A stretch of 64,000 nucleotides of DNA from Siderastrea radians. Its lineage: Eukaryota > Cnidaria > Anthozoa > Scleractinia > Rhizangiidae. The translations under genes were made by a program, and so were the position numbers. Below the pieces are notes generated by a model. The model ran no database searches. It was not told where the DNA came from and saw only the letters and a program-made list of their open reading frames with translations. Location: positions 48,202,093 through 48,266,092 of the forward strand of contig OZ024890.1 in assembly GCA_964017195.1 (NCBI GenBank). Reading direction: 5' to 3'. Positions 51,631 to 61,616 of the stretch are shown in pieces (position 1 is the first letter of the stretch; the number at the start of each line of letters is the position of its first letter).

Positions 51631-51870
51631 TCTATACTATTATATGAGATATTATTTTTATGTTACTACAACATGACGTCACGCCACAGCTGTGGCGTTT
51701 TGTGGTTTAAATAATAGACTGTCTGCTTTTCCGAGAATTTAAGACTTCCTGTTGTATTGTGTCACGCGATGGAAAATGCGTTCGGTGTAATATGAAATAA
51801 AAAACATATAGATTTCCATAGGATTGTTGTCATATGATGGAAAATGCATTCGTTTCCACATAAAATAAAA

Positions 51871-52180
51871 ACATATAGATTTCCATAAAATGTATGCCAT
51901 CAAATATAATACATATAGATTTCTGTTGAATTGTCGCCATCAAATATAATACATATAGATTTCTGTTGAATTGTCGCCATCAAATATAATACATATAGAT
52001 TTCTGTTGAATTGTCACCATCAAATATAATACATATAGATTTCTGTTGAATTGTCGCCATCAAATATAATACATATAGATTTCTGTTGAATTGTCGCCAT
52101 CAAATATAATACATATAGATTTCCATAAAATGTATGCCATCAAATATAATACATATAGATTTCTGTTGAATTGTCGCCAT
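51871..52180 (+). repeat. Tandem 40-bp repeats in right TIR (7.75 copies)
   Basis: Units start ACATATAGAT at 51871, 51911, 51951, 51991, 52031, 52071, 52111 and 52151. Two variants exist: TTCTGTTGAATTGTCGCCAT (majority) and TTCCATAAAATGTATGCCAT (first and seventh). The occupied position is equivalent to that of the 26-bp repeats in the left TIR, but the period and sequence differ. Confidence 0.95.
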
Positions 52181-52189
52181 CAGATGGAA

Positions 52190-52263
52190 AGTAGTTACAT
52201 AGTTGGGTTTGGTAAGAGAGCATTTTCAAAAAATGCTCTCGTACCCCCAACTATATAACTACT
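52190..52263. repeat. Terminal imperfect hairpin of right TIR
   Basis: AGTAGTTACATAGTTGGGTT at the inner side pairs with CCCCAACTATATAACTACT at the outer side around GCATTTTCAAAAAATGC. The left TIR end (34155-34229) folds the same way. Confidence 0.85.
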
Positions 52264-52674
52264 TCTCTGTTTCAGCGCGGAGTTGACGCCAAACAGATTT
52301 GCGAGATCACTAAACACAAAGATGAAAGAAGCTTGACTCACTACATTTCTCAAACTTCAAGTGCACAAAAAAGGCATTGCTCCAGGCTTTTGCAAGAAGC
52401 GTTTGATGGCCATTCGTCCTCAGTAACATCTCAAGAGTCACACCGCTCATCAACAAATTCCGAAAGCAGCAACATCGCCGGTGCTAGTGCAATCACTTCA
52501 GTTTCTCAGTCACTGCAGAGTCAGTTTTTCTCGTTAGCCCAGCCATATCCGAACTGCACTCAGCACATTCAAATCGGAACTTTGAACATCTATCAGAGTG
52601 CAGGTCCTTCTCATTCAACAGAAAGCGAAACCGTAAAACGACGCCGAGTAGTAATCGAAAGTGACAGTGAGTAG
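52264..52674 (+). pseudogene. Right TSD and 3' part of the DUF3504 recombinase gene (134 codons)
   Basis: 52264-52269 is the second TCTCTG copy; coding continues in frame from 52270 to the TAG at 52672-52674. The segment starts FQRGVDAKQICEITKHKDE and carries SLTHYISQTS, where the Tyr is the nucleophile of the tyrosine-recombinase fold. A low-complexity Ser-rich tail and a basic RRRVV end follow. Separated from its 5' half (33198-34154) by the Polinton. No stop or frameshift in this half. Confidence 0.85.
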
Positions 52675-52978
52675 AAACGTGTACTGACTAAGTGATTATC
52701 CTTGTATTTTCCATCTTTGTATCTTTTATTGTCTATTGCTGGATTTTTCGGGAGACTTTTAGCTGTTTTCAGCCTATTTTCTTTCAAACACAGCTAATTT
52801 ATTGGATTGAATTCGCAGGTAACTTGTGCCGGCAATTAGATAGTTAGATAATTTTGAGTTTATTTGAAGTATTGGGTCAACTCATTCAGAGCAAATTGTA
52901 TATTTATGGAAAAGCCTCATTAAATTTGTCAGATTTCTTAATATCATTTGGCCTTGTTTATTGATAATAATGATAATA
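52675..52978. other. No gene seen
   Basis: AT-rich sequence after the DUF3504 stop; GTATTTTCCATC-type stretches could be 3' untranslated sequence. No polyadenylation signal followed by a clear tail is visible. Confidence 0.4.
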
Positions 52979-53113
52979 AAATGACTTTTTTTCGGGAATA
53001 TTGTTTATTTGCGCCCTTGTAGTGTCATTTATGGCCCTCGCGCTTCGCGCTCGGGCGACAAATGACACTACGCGGGCGCAAATAAACAATATTCCCTCAA
53101 AAAGTCATTTTAT
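52979..53113. mobile_element. Hairpin MITE with GCGC-rich loop
   Basis: AAAATGACTTTTTTCGGGAA at the left and CCCTCAAAAAGTCATTTT at the right, with GTTTATTTGCGCCC paired to GGGCGCAAATAAAC. The core is CTCGCGCTTCGCGCTCGGG. A near-perfect stem of about 60 bp. Same design as the hairpin at 32359-32480. Confidence 0.85.
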
Positions 53114-53266
53114 TCCCTTATTAGACGGTATTCTGTCTGACGGAATTCCGTCTGTGACGGGTTCCCGTCTTTCAATATGAATTCGGCTATTGGTAGATAG
53201 TGTCGGGTTAATTTTATATTTATATATTTTCACGTGACAATAGCGACTCGATCGAGATAAACACGG

Positions 53267-53600
53267 GTGTTGTTTTTTGGAGGAAAATGTGTTCGGACCG
53301 CCTCAAAAACCATTATTGTGGACAGAAAAAAAAACCGGAAGGCAATAGCTCTGCTATGTTTAACGTCGGGACTGCAGCCAAATGCTGCGAATCCAAGCGA
53401 GTCGATGATACGCGAGTTACTGAGTTGCAATAAAGACGGTTGTTTTTCCTGGAAAAATGTTTTTGGACCGTCGCAAAAACCGTGGCTGTGGACAGCAAAA
53501 AACAGAAGGTACCAGCTATGCTATGTTTGGCGTAGGCACCGGTGCCAAATGCTGGGAACTCGAGCGATGTGCCGACCGAGTTCGCAGCAGATGCTCAAGA
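53267..53600 (+). repeat. Two diverged tandem copies of a roughly 175-bp unit
   Basis: The blocks GTTGTTTTT .. GGA(G/A)AA, GACCG(C/T)C(T/G)CAAAAACC, TGTGGACAG(A/C)AAAAAA and GCTATGTTT occur in each copy (starts near 53267 and 53440). Open frames of 132 and 66 residues here are repeat shadows. A 161-residue frame (53542-54027) just downstream lacks a domain and is not called. Confidence 0.7.
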
Positions 53601-54194
53601 AACAGAAAGTCCTCAAAGGCAAATTTCGGTTCTTGAACTTTTCGCTCCCCACTTTTACAGTATAGATATTAGCTATAACAATCGTTTTGCTAAATATGGC
53701 ATATACGGCATTCTCCTCCCCACGGTCGGGTTGCCTTGGGACTCCCCTCCCCCTCCCCCAGAGTCTGTACGGACGGACGTACGCACGTACGCTGACGTCA
53801 CAACCAAAATTTCTGGGATCGATAGGTTAACAATTTACTTCTCTATGGTGCTCCGCTGGTGCGCTGCGCGCGCGGTCTCCGCTACAAAGTCAGTTGACGA
53901 TAACGAGGATGACGATGAGTCTGGCCATCGTGTCAATGATGAAGACACTGATCAAACCATAGAGGCCAGTCGAGAACATGGCATTGAATTCATTCAGTCG
54001 CTTTTCTCTAAGACGTTACAAGGTTAGAATTAACCTTCATGTATTTCATAAAGAAAGTTCAATGCACAGGTAGTAGCTAAAACGATATTATTAAGAGATC
54101 TACAGAATACAACGCAATACAATTTAGTTTTTTTATATCGTAATTTGATATTTTTATAAAATACAAATGAAGCATTTTGAGGTCCCGTAACTTT

Positions 54195-55500
54195 GCGGGT
54201 GATATTTGCGATTGAGATAGGTTTATGCAACGCCCGTAGATTTTCTTGCATAAAGAGCAGTTAAAAGCCAGGGCCCGGTGCATATAGCGTCCACTTGAGT
54301 GCTAACTTAATTGACTAGTCCACTTCTTAAGGTACGGTTCGGGTTCTCTTATGTGTGTTGCAAAAAACACACGTATCATTCTCGTAATTGACAAATTACG
54401 GGTCCACTTACGCGTGCACTTACATGATATGACTAATTGAGTCACAAACGTTAAGCTGTACAAAAAGCCTTGCAAATGCTCTATGACTTTGCAATTGTGG
54501 TTTTGTGTAATGCATTAATGCGAGTTATCTTCACTTCAACTAAGGCCCAGTTCACACTAACGGGTATTTCGTTTGAAAACGCATACATTTAGATACGTTT
54601 TGGCCTTGCGTCCACACTAAAAAGATCCGAACGCTATCGTTTTCATCGAAAACGCATACATTTGAAAACCCTCTCCAAAGTGGAGACATTTGAAAACGCA
54701 TCGTTTCGAATACGCATCGCTTTCAGTGTGGACGGCTAAAACGTATTGAAAAAACTGACGTTATTATATTCACGTAACGCGAACTGATCTCCTTGGAAGA
54801 GAGAGATCCAATATGGGGGACAGCATGCTCCTACTAGTGCTTTCTTTGGTTTTTAGCTTAATCGCTTGCCTAGAGTTTAACATCATATTCATTTTTTACT
54901 CTCAATAGCAATTCAACTTCGTCATCCGTCCACATTAAAGGTTTCCTGCTGGTTTGCAGCGTCGTTTTTCTCAACTTCAGTTGTTTTTCCCGTTGATTTT
55001 GCCATGCTTTTCTCGTGTATTTCGCGTAAACTGGTGACTGCTTCAGAGTTTGATTTGAAAATGGCGGCTGCCGGGAAATGCTGCAAACATCGAGGTTCAT
55101 CGAGAGGGCGTGTGTTTGTTCCATGCGCATGCGCAGATGGCTCTGAAATAGAAGCGTCATCTCGTATCAGTGTATTCGAGCGTTTTCGTGTGGACGGGGA
55201 AAGCACTGGGTAAAAAAAAATAGTGTGGACGCGGAGCTTTTGATGCGTTTTCGGTGAAACGAAAACGCAGCGTTTTAAAAATGCTTTTGTTTGGACGGGG
55301 CCTAGGGGCATACTTAAGTGTTCCCGTTAATTGGGGGTGTTTCATAAATAGACTTAAGAGACTACTTAAGAGATGGACTGTTAAAGTATTGGATCTTAAG
55401 ATTGTCGTAAGTGACTATTTAGGTGCTGTTTATGTAACAAAATCTACGGGCGTTGCATAAACCTTTCTCGTTGTTATCGTGAATATTACCCGTAAAGTTA
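54195..55500. mobile_element. Inverted-repeat element with a nested element inside
   Basis: Outer ends: AACTTTGCGGGTGATATTTG .. GGTTTATGCAACGCCCGTAG at 54190-54243, matched in inverse at 55447-55502 (CTACGGGCGTTGCATAAACC .. AATATTACCCGTAAAGTT). Near the left end is a dispersed block (54275-54460) also found at 29895-30070. Inside lies 54545-55308, whose ends carry AAGGCCCAGTTCACACTAAC and TTGTTTGGACGGGGCCTAGG and repeated GAAAACGCAT/GTGTGGACG motifs. This looks like one MITE inserted in another. No transposase; a 129-residue minus-strand frame (54922-55311) is not convincing. Confidence 0.65.
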
Positions 55501-55510
55501 CTGCTGACCG

Positions 55511-56745
55511 CTGCCGCCAACGTTTTGAAGAAGAACATCGAAAACGTACTTCTCAATCAGTTCACCTCTCTATGAACGAGGGAGCTTTATTTGAGCACAA
55601 TGAGTATCTGTTGAGTACAGAGAGCACTTGAAACTAAGCACTGTTATCGGAGTATAAGGAGCAACTGATGAGTACTCGAGGAGCAATTGACGAGTATACT
55701 CGCTACTCACTGAATATAGTCATCAGAAATATTTGAAGGCAATTAGTAGAGGGGAGTCAGGTTGCGAACTCGGTTTTAGTTTTTTTTTTCCAACCGAACA
55801 CACGAAGCGAGGGTTTTGGTTTTGATTACTTTTGTGATTTGTTACTATCGTCATCTTTTCGGATTGTGATTTTTATACCATTCCCACAAATAAAACTGTT
55901 CAGCTTTAGAAGAGACGTTGGGTGTTGTGACCTTTGCTTGTTGTAAAAAGTATTTTAAAACAAGACACATTGCTAACTAATAAGCACATACGCTTATTGT
56001 TTCAGCGCAGTTTAAGCTCATTAAAATAAAGAACGTTAAAATAAAGAACGTTTCCTGCATTCAGTAAAGTAATAAACTCTGCTGTTCGCTCAGTCGTAAA
56101 TTTTCTTATTCAAATAGTGAAAGTTCTCAATATTCTTGGCGTGTTTTCTCTTTCTATGCACAAATACTTTTGCTATCGGTTTGAAGTTATGCGCTTACCT
56201 CTTTACACTTTAATGACAACAAAATCAGTTTTAAGGCTATTGTGTCTGTTAATGTACTTTGTAAATTGAGTAAACACTTGAATTGCAGGAAAGAAAAGGT
56301 CCGTTAAATCTTGTTGAGTTGTGTTTTAGTCTCAACGCTGACTAATATTTGAAGTACTAACGCCATTTACGATGCCAACGCAATTCGTGTTTAGTTTTCG
56401 TTCGTTTGTTTATAAGCAAGTCATTAAGAAAGTAATTGTGCCACGCTGAAGGTTGAGTGAATGATATAACAAAACCAAACTGAGTTTATTGTTCAAAGCC
56501 TGATTTGTGTTCTCCTTGATCTAAAGATAAAGAGGTCTCAAATCCAGTAAGAAATAATGTAGAACTCAGTCGATTCTTTAAATAGGTCGTGTTTTTGCGC
56601 TCCTGTTTTAGCTTCCTACTTATCAGTTTTTCTTTGCCTGCAACAAACACTTGAGTAGTTTCTTTGTCAGTGTTCTGTTATGCATTAAACTCAAATGAAA
56701 TAAGTCTAAAATAACTTTTCACCGTTTGCATTCGACTAAAATTTC
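55511..56745. other. No gene seen; small repeats
   Basis: Contains a degenerate GAGTA(T/C)-rich region (55590-55720) and a duplicated TAAAATAAAGAACGTT motif at 56022-56053. No coding exon recognised before the GRF-like exon. Confidence 0.4.
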
Positions 56746-57010
56746 GTTTACTTGTAGACAAAAGGAAATGTGTAAGTTCTTCCAGTGGGCTGACGAAATG
56801 CCTGTGGATACTGATTGTCAAAAACAATCACCGGTATACAAACCAAGAGAAAACGTAAAGGTGGAAGATGAAGTCAAATCAACAAGACCCAAGCTAAAGA
56901 GACAATTTGCCAGAGTTGAGAAAGGACACAAGCGGTCAATAACTAACTCGGCCCAAGAACGCGTCAAACCAAAAAAGACACGTGTTAAAGAGACAATTTG
57001 CCAGAGTTGA
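56746..57010 (+). CDS. Possible exon with GRF-type zinc-finger end
   Basis: After an acceptor-like TTACTTGTAG, the frame reads CRQKEMCKFFQWADEMP (with CRQ across the junction). This matches the second half of GRF zinc fingers, whose consensus is Cys-x-FF-x-Trp-x-Asp. The first half (GRPFY..C) would lie on an upstream exon, not located. The rest is Lys/Arg-rich and includes a duplicated DNA block AAAGAGACAATTTGCCAGAG (56899 and 56986), after which the frame ends. It could be a transposon-carried GRF protein, a host exon or a relic. Confidence 0.4.
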
Positions 57011-57480
57011 GAAAGGCTACGAGCCCCCACAGGGGGACTTATCCCCAGAACATGTCAATTATGATTCCATGTAACTTCTCATTGGTGCAACAAGAAATAA
57101 ATGTCAATTTTTAATTTTGTGACATGTGTGGCAAATGTAACATTTATTTTTGAATTGATTCAATCAGCTGTTTGAGCACTTGAGATATTGTGTGGTGTTG
57201 TCCCTGGATTCAGCATTCAGGGGCGCCATTTTCAATACTTAAACCTTAAGAAACCTGTTTGTCCGGTTTTTCTTGTAAGTCTCAGTTTCGAGTCCCTAGA
57301 ACATGATCAACCTGTCCAAACCGGCTTTGTCTATGACGTCAGTGGCTCCTGATTGGGTTAACCCCTCTCCTTTGATTTTTGCCCTATATACTTTTGCGAT
57401 ATTACCCGGATGGTTGGGCGCAATCGCAGCACCACTACAAGACACACTTCTCTCTTAACAGCTCATAAGATATTAAACAT

Positions 57481-57717
57481 TATACTCCAAAACAATAACA
57501 CGTATACAAATATTCTCCCTCCAAATACCCTCGCATTCACCTACACGGCATGCATGTTTTATACTCCAAAACAATAACACGTATACAATTATTCTCCCTC
57601 CAAATACCCTCCCATTCACCTACACGGCATGCATGTTTTATACTCCAAAACAATAACACGTATACAATTATTCTCCCTCCAAATACCCTCCCAGTCACCT
57701 ACACGGCATGCATCTCA
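57481..57717 (+). repeat. Three tandem copies of a 79-bp satellite unit
   Basis: TATACTCCAAAACAATAACA starts copies at 57481, 57560 and 57639, each ending ACACGGCATGCATG. The copies are nearly identical, so expansion is recent. Confidence 0.95.
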
Positions 57718-57956
57718 TTATAACCCCCTCGATTACCAATATAGCTTGCATCTCATTACCTCTCAAGGCTATCTCATTAAGTCAGGCCTGCTGAATTCAT
57801 GAATAAATTGATCTAGGCATCTGTCATTTAATACTTCACTTCTACTTATGTGCATTTGATAAGTAATCTCTTAAGTCTGTCTATACAATACGACAAATTT
57901 ACGGAAACATTTAAGTACGCCTGAACAGTTACGGGTGCTTTATGCAATCGGGCCCA

Positions 57957-58175
57957 GGGGCGCGTTTCTCGGAAGCCCAAAAAAGCCATTCGAAAACATA
58001 TGAACAGCTCACTCTGCAAAGCTGTTATTTTAGCTTGCCCTTAAGATAAGAAATGTTTAACGTACAGCAAAGTTTCATGCTTAGAAACGTCTTTGTTTAC
58101 AAGATATAATGTGAATTATCGTGCCCGAAATCGACCCGAAAAGTTTCGGGGCTTTTGAGAAACGCACTCCAGAAA
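57957..58175. mobile_element. Diverged MITE related to the 7113-7354 type
   Basis: GGGGCGCGTTTCTCGGAAGC at the left and GGGGCTTTTGAGAAACGCAC at the right are imperfect inverted ends resembling GGGCCCGTTTCTCGAAACT. Non-coding. Confidence 0.55.
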
Positions 58176-58216
58176 ACCATCTCGTGCGCTACTTATTTGG
58201 AAGTGAACATTCTCAG

Positions 58217-58760
58217 AAATTTAGGCCCTGTCACACTAATCCGGATGGAGTTGAAAACGCATTTTTTCCACCGGATTGGCCTTTCGTCCGCACTAAAATG
58301 GCGTTTTCGGCCACGAAAAACGCACCTTTTTGAAAACGCATCTGCACAGGTGTGTCGAAGGTGTCAATTTCAAATCATGTGCCCTACGAAGGTCACTTGA
58401 GTGCCTGCGGACTTCTAAGCACCAAAATATTCAGAAAGGATGTTTAAGTGCGAAAAACGGAAAACAAAAATCATCATGATGTATACCACAAGAACAAACT
58501 CTACACAGAATATCAAAGGGAAGTTTCTTTTGACATTTCCAATTACCCTCAAACCTCGGCGGCATTCGATCTCGATGCGTACGGCCCCTTCCACACCTTT
58601 TCGGATAAATTTGAAAACGGCATTTTCACCCCGGAAAGGGGGCGAAAACCAACCGAGATGGAATATCCCTGCAAGGAAACTATTCTGCAGCTTACCCGAA
58701 CATAAGAACTGAAGGCTTGACATGGCGACAATTACTGGCACAATACAAAGGCTGTCCAAT
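58217..58760. mobile_element. Possible non-autonomous element with GAAAACGCAT motifs
   Basis: The blocks GTTGAAAACGCATTTTTTCC and TTTGAAAACGGCATTTTCAC in inverted or related context recall the nested element at 54545-55308. Exact ends could not be set. Overlapping open frames on both strands (58415-58786) are not considered genes. Confidence 0.4.
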
Positions 58761-58799
58761 ATCCCAGCGAATCCAAATTTCGTCATTAAGATATTTCAG

Positions 58800-58990
58800 T
58801 TAAACAAGTTTCGGTCTCAAAATCCCTTGGTATGAAAATAGACCAGAATCTGAACTGGGAAGACCATATTCACATGATCTCCAAGAAAATTTCTTCTGGC
58901 ATAAGTGCAATTAAACGTATCAGGTACTTCGTCCCTCGTGAGGCACACCTCACCGTTTATTGTGCTTTAACACAGCCTCATTTGACTTAA
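58800..58990 (+). pseudogene. LINE reverse-transcriptase C-terminal fragment
   Basis: Translation gives SKSLGMKIDQNLNWEDHIHM then SKKISSGISAIKRI, RYFVPREAHLTVYCALTQPH. The KSLGxxIDxNLxWxxHI ... SKKISxxIxAxxRIRxxxPxxxLxxxYxALxQPH pattern is the region after the RT fingers/palm in CR1/Jockey-like LINE proteins. The frame then ends in stops. A fragment only; upstream RT domains and any tail are missing. Confidence 0.75.
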
Positions 58991-59995
58991 CATGATGTTA
59001 TGATGTTCTCTTTGTTATTTGCCCGCAACTAACCATAATTTAAAACGATATTCCGTCAACAAAAATAATGTTGCTCACCCCGGCTATATCACGGCAAATT
59101 TGGGCTGGATTTTGCTCACATGGCAGCATGACCACTATTTCGTTCAAGCCTTAAGCAAAACAAACGCGATCTCTCAAAACTAGTTTCATGACCAAAACCA
59201 ACCACCAGTCATTAAACATTAAAAACACTACCAGCAATTCAAACATATCCTATAACCCTTTGAAAAGCTTATCTACCACAACTGAAAAATTTCAAATGCC
59301 TGACGCGCTCAGTAACACAAACATGACTGCTATGTGCTCTTTTTTCTCTCTCTCAGCCCAAAACCTTGTTTTACTCCCCTATTGTTCTAATATCGACTTA
59401 CCTACAGCATAAACATGTCGCTGTTGTATTAGTCAGTGACAATTGTATACTACTAACGAAAAAAACTGCAAATAAATAAATATTTATAGGGATTGCTTTG
59501 CCCTCGAACAGTACGAAAATGTTTAAATTCATCTCGCTATTTCAAAAATAGGGCCCCCAATGGGTCAATGTGTTCTGCTGGTAGAACCGTATCCACAGCT
59601 TTCAGGCTACAAAGCGTTTAAAAGCAGAAATGGTTATCATTCTTATGTCTACTTTTGAACAATGAGTCTTAATGGGAATTTTATGAGAATGAAGTTAATT
59701 TTTAATATATTGTTACCTTATCATCCAACACGTCTGTTTCTTGCATTTTTTATGTATTCAAGTCACGAAAGCTGTGAAAAAAGGGACAAGATTTCTTAAG
59801 CCAACTGAGGTTCGAACCCGGACCACTCTCTTAGCAGGCCCTCGCATCACTCTTTGTGTTACGTGACTCCGTCACGAAGACACAAGCGTAAAAATGAAGC
59901 TCATCAAACATGAGTCAAACTCCGAGCAACAGCCAAAAGAAATGGCTTCTGTAGTGCAATTTCCTAAATAATATAATTTTTACTGGAAACCTGCT
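58991..59995. other. No intact gene; tRNA-like B-box at about 59810
   Basis: The 74-residue frame 59188-59412 has no domain. On the minus strand at 59795-59875 a GGTTCGAACCT B-box-like motif precedes CAGTTGGCTTAAG, but no matching A-box or acceptor stem could be drawn, so at most it is a SINE remnant. Confidence 0.4.
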
Positions 59996-59999
59996 TACC

Positions 60000-60440
60000 T
60001 CATGGCACAGAGGTGCACCAAAAGTAGAAAACTTGTTGCATTTCAATTCACGTTTTTACACAGGCGCCTACCAACCAATACTTTTTCACATAGAATTGGA
60101 ATGAAAGAAAATAGGTGCTGCACCTTCTGTCATGGATCTCCAGAGACTCTCTGATTCATCTCTTCTGTACATGTCCTGAAACGGTGCTATTTTGGAAATA
60201 CGTAAACATAACTGGATGGTTACAAAGTGTTAAGCTGATCGATTCCGGATAGTACACGTTGGTGAAAATCACCGTGCTTGGTCTGAGTCCGACTCTATCC
60301 AACTCATTTACTGTTTCCTGTTAGCACGTTACCATATCTGGTAGGCTACATTAAACGAAACGGTGCCCAAACAAGAAAATTTCCTACGCTTTATTAGATC
60401 ACGATTTACAATAGAGATAAAGGGAGGGGATACCAAAAAA
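60000..60440 (+). pseudogene. LINE ORF2 3' fragment (zf-RVT region)
   Basis: Joined over several frame breaks: RRLPTNTFSHRIGMKENRCC with FCHGSPETL, then FWKYVNITGW, then a tail including CLARYHIWLATLNET and FLRFIRSRFTIEIK. The Cys-x2-Cys..His..Cys layout after an RxLPTN block is the zf-RVT domain found C-terminal to many LINE reverse transcriptases. Heavily decayed. Confidence 0.7.
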
Positions 60441-61616
60441 TGGGAACACCTGGCAGAGTTTATGTACAATGTTTATTTTCTCTTCCCCTGGCTGAATCTG
60501 TTAAACCGCCAATGCTGTTAAATCCCACGACAATTGACTGCTCCAAACGTTCTAACTTCTTTCTTTTTTCCTTTTCTTTAGTGCTTCCTTTTTGCCGCTG
60601 TTGCTGTTGTTTTTTGGCAGAGCTGTTAGTCTTCTTTTTACTTTAATGCTTGTAGCTAAAATGGTTTCTTGGAAAATAAACTTATTGGTTTCGAGAAGAA
60701 AAAAGATTTTTGATGGTCAAAATCAGAGTTGATATCTATTAATTCGTATTTGCTTGTTTGCTTTTCTTAAATAGCTAGGTAGTAGAATTACTTTGTTCGC
60801 ACGATTTTACGGGCGATTCGCGACTTCAGATTTACGTGAGTATATTTTCTCGACCTTTTGTCTCATTCATAAAATTCTGAATGTATGTTAGGCCAAGGAC
60901 TTTCTATATTTATTGAAAAAAAATTTCATGTGGTGTTAGGGGGCTTTTTTTAGTATGAGGAGCTTATTATAGGAGGATTTATTTTTTGTTTATTTTAAAC
61001 TAAAATTCAGCATACCGCAACAAATCTAACTCCGTATCAAGAAAGAAGCAAGAGTAAGAAACAACTAAAGGACCCAACACGACCGACATGTGAAACATTT
61101 AAATTTGCTGTGTTATAATGGGAAGGATTCTGTGTATGTGCTTTGCGATATTTGAATTTTTTTTTTTTTTTAATTTGCAATCACACTACAACAATGACAA
61201 CTACAACAGCAAAATACAAAAAGAGGAAAAAAAAAAAAAGGAAAGCAAACAAGAAAAAAAATTAGTGCCGACCTGCAAGATTTACGCTACAAAATTAATT
61301 ATACAACTTACAATACAACGGAGAATGACCTACTTACACAACATTACGTACCTTAGTTTTCTTATCATAATATTGCCTACAAATCTTACATTGCAGTGTG
61401 TTGACTTACTATTTTTATAGTGGTTTTGCCTGGTGTCACTTACAGTGTTTCATTCTAGTATTAACACAATAGTGCTTACAATAATATTTCTTATGGAAAA
61501 AATAATAATAAAGAGAAGGTACAAAGGGAGAAGCATAAGAGAATGTCTGTTGACAAAGTATCAAAAAGGAGAGATCGGTTTTAACTTGAAATCTCAATTT
61601 TCCATTGAATTTTTAA
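60441..61616. other. No gene seen; probable LINE 3' flank
   Basis: AT-rich with T- and A-runs (61154-61172, 61228-61261). Part next to 61617 may be 3' untranslated sequence of the minus-strand LINE, but no poly(A) end or target duplication was identified. Confidence 0.4.

Larger units (their letters stand above)
34155..52263. mobile_element. Complete Polinton/Maverick element, 18,109 bp
   Basis: Defined by AGTAGTTATATAG at the left and its inverse CTATATAACTACT at the right, terminal inverted repeats of 429 and 636 nt, and a 6-bp TSD. It encodes the Polinton hallmark set: protein-primed PolB, retrovirus-type integrase, adenain-like protease, packaging ATPase, double-jelly-roll major capsid protein and penton-like minor capsid protein. 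It also carries accessory genes (BRO-N/VRR-NUC, PLA2-like, fibres, VLTF3-like factor). Coding density is high and introns are absent. Twelve genes or gene segments point left from 46712, a rightward block starts at 46807, and one leftward gene sits at the right end. Several frames are broken, so this copy is probably not autonomous. Confidence 0.97.
51628..52263. repeat. Right terminal inverted repeat
   Basis: Inverse of the left TIR: ATAGTATAGAATGA edge, CRE-like TGACGTCA (51674-51681) abutting CGCCACAGCTGTGGCG (51682-51697), CATCGCGTGA-type region, repeat array, terminal 74-nt palindrome. It is about 207 nt longer than the left TIR, mostly because of a larger array with a different unit. 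Confidence 0.92.

Noticed and set aside
34231..52180. CRISPR-like arrays from the regularly spaced repeats in the Polinton TIRs
   Set aside because: Units are contiguous tandem repeats without unique spacers, in a eukaryotic transposon.
53542..54027. 161-residue plus-strand frame with an acidic stretch
   Set aside because: Starts inside a tandem repeat, no recognised domain, no splice or promoter context; may be chance.
59795..59875. A third tRNA-like sequence on the minus strand
   Set aside because: Only a B-box-like motif is present; no A-box or acceptor stem could be paired.
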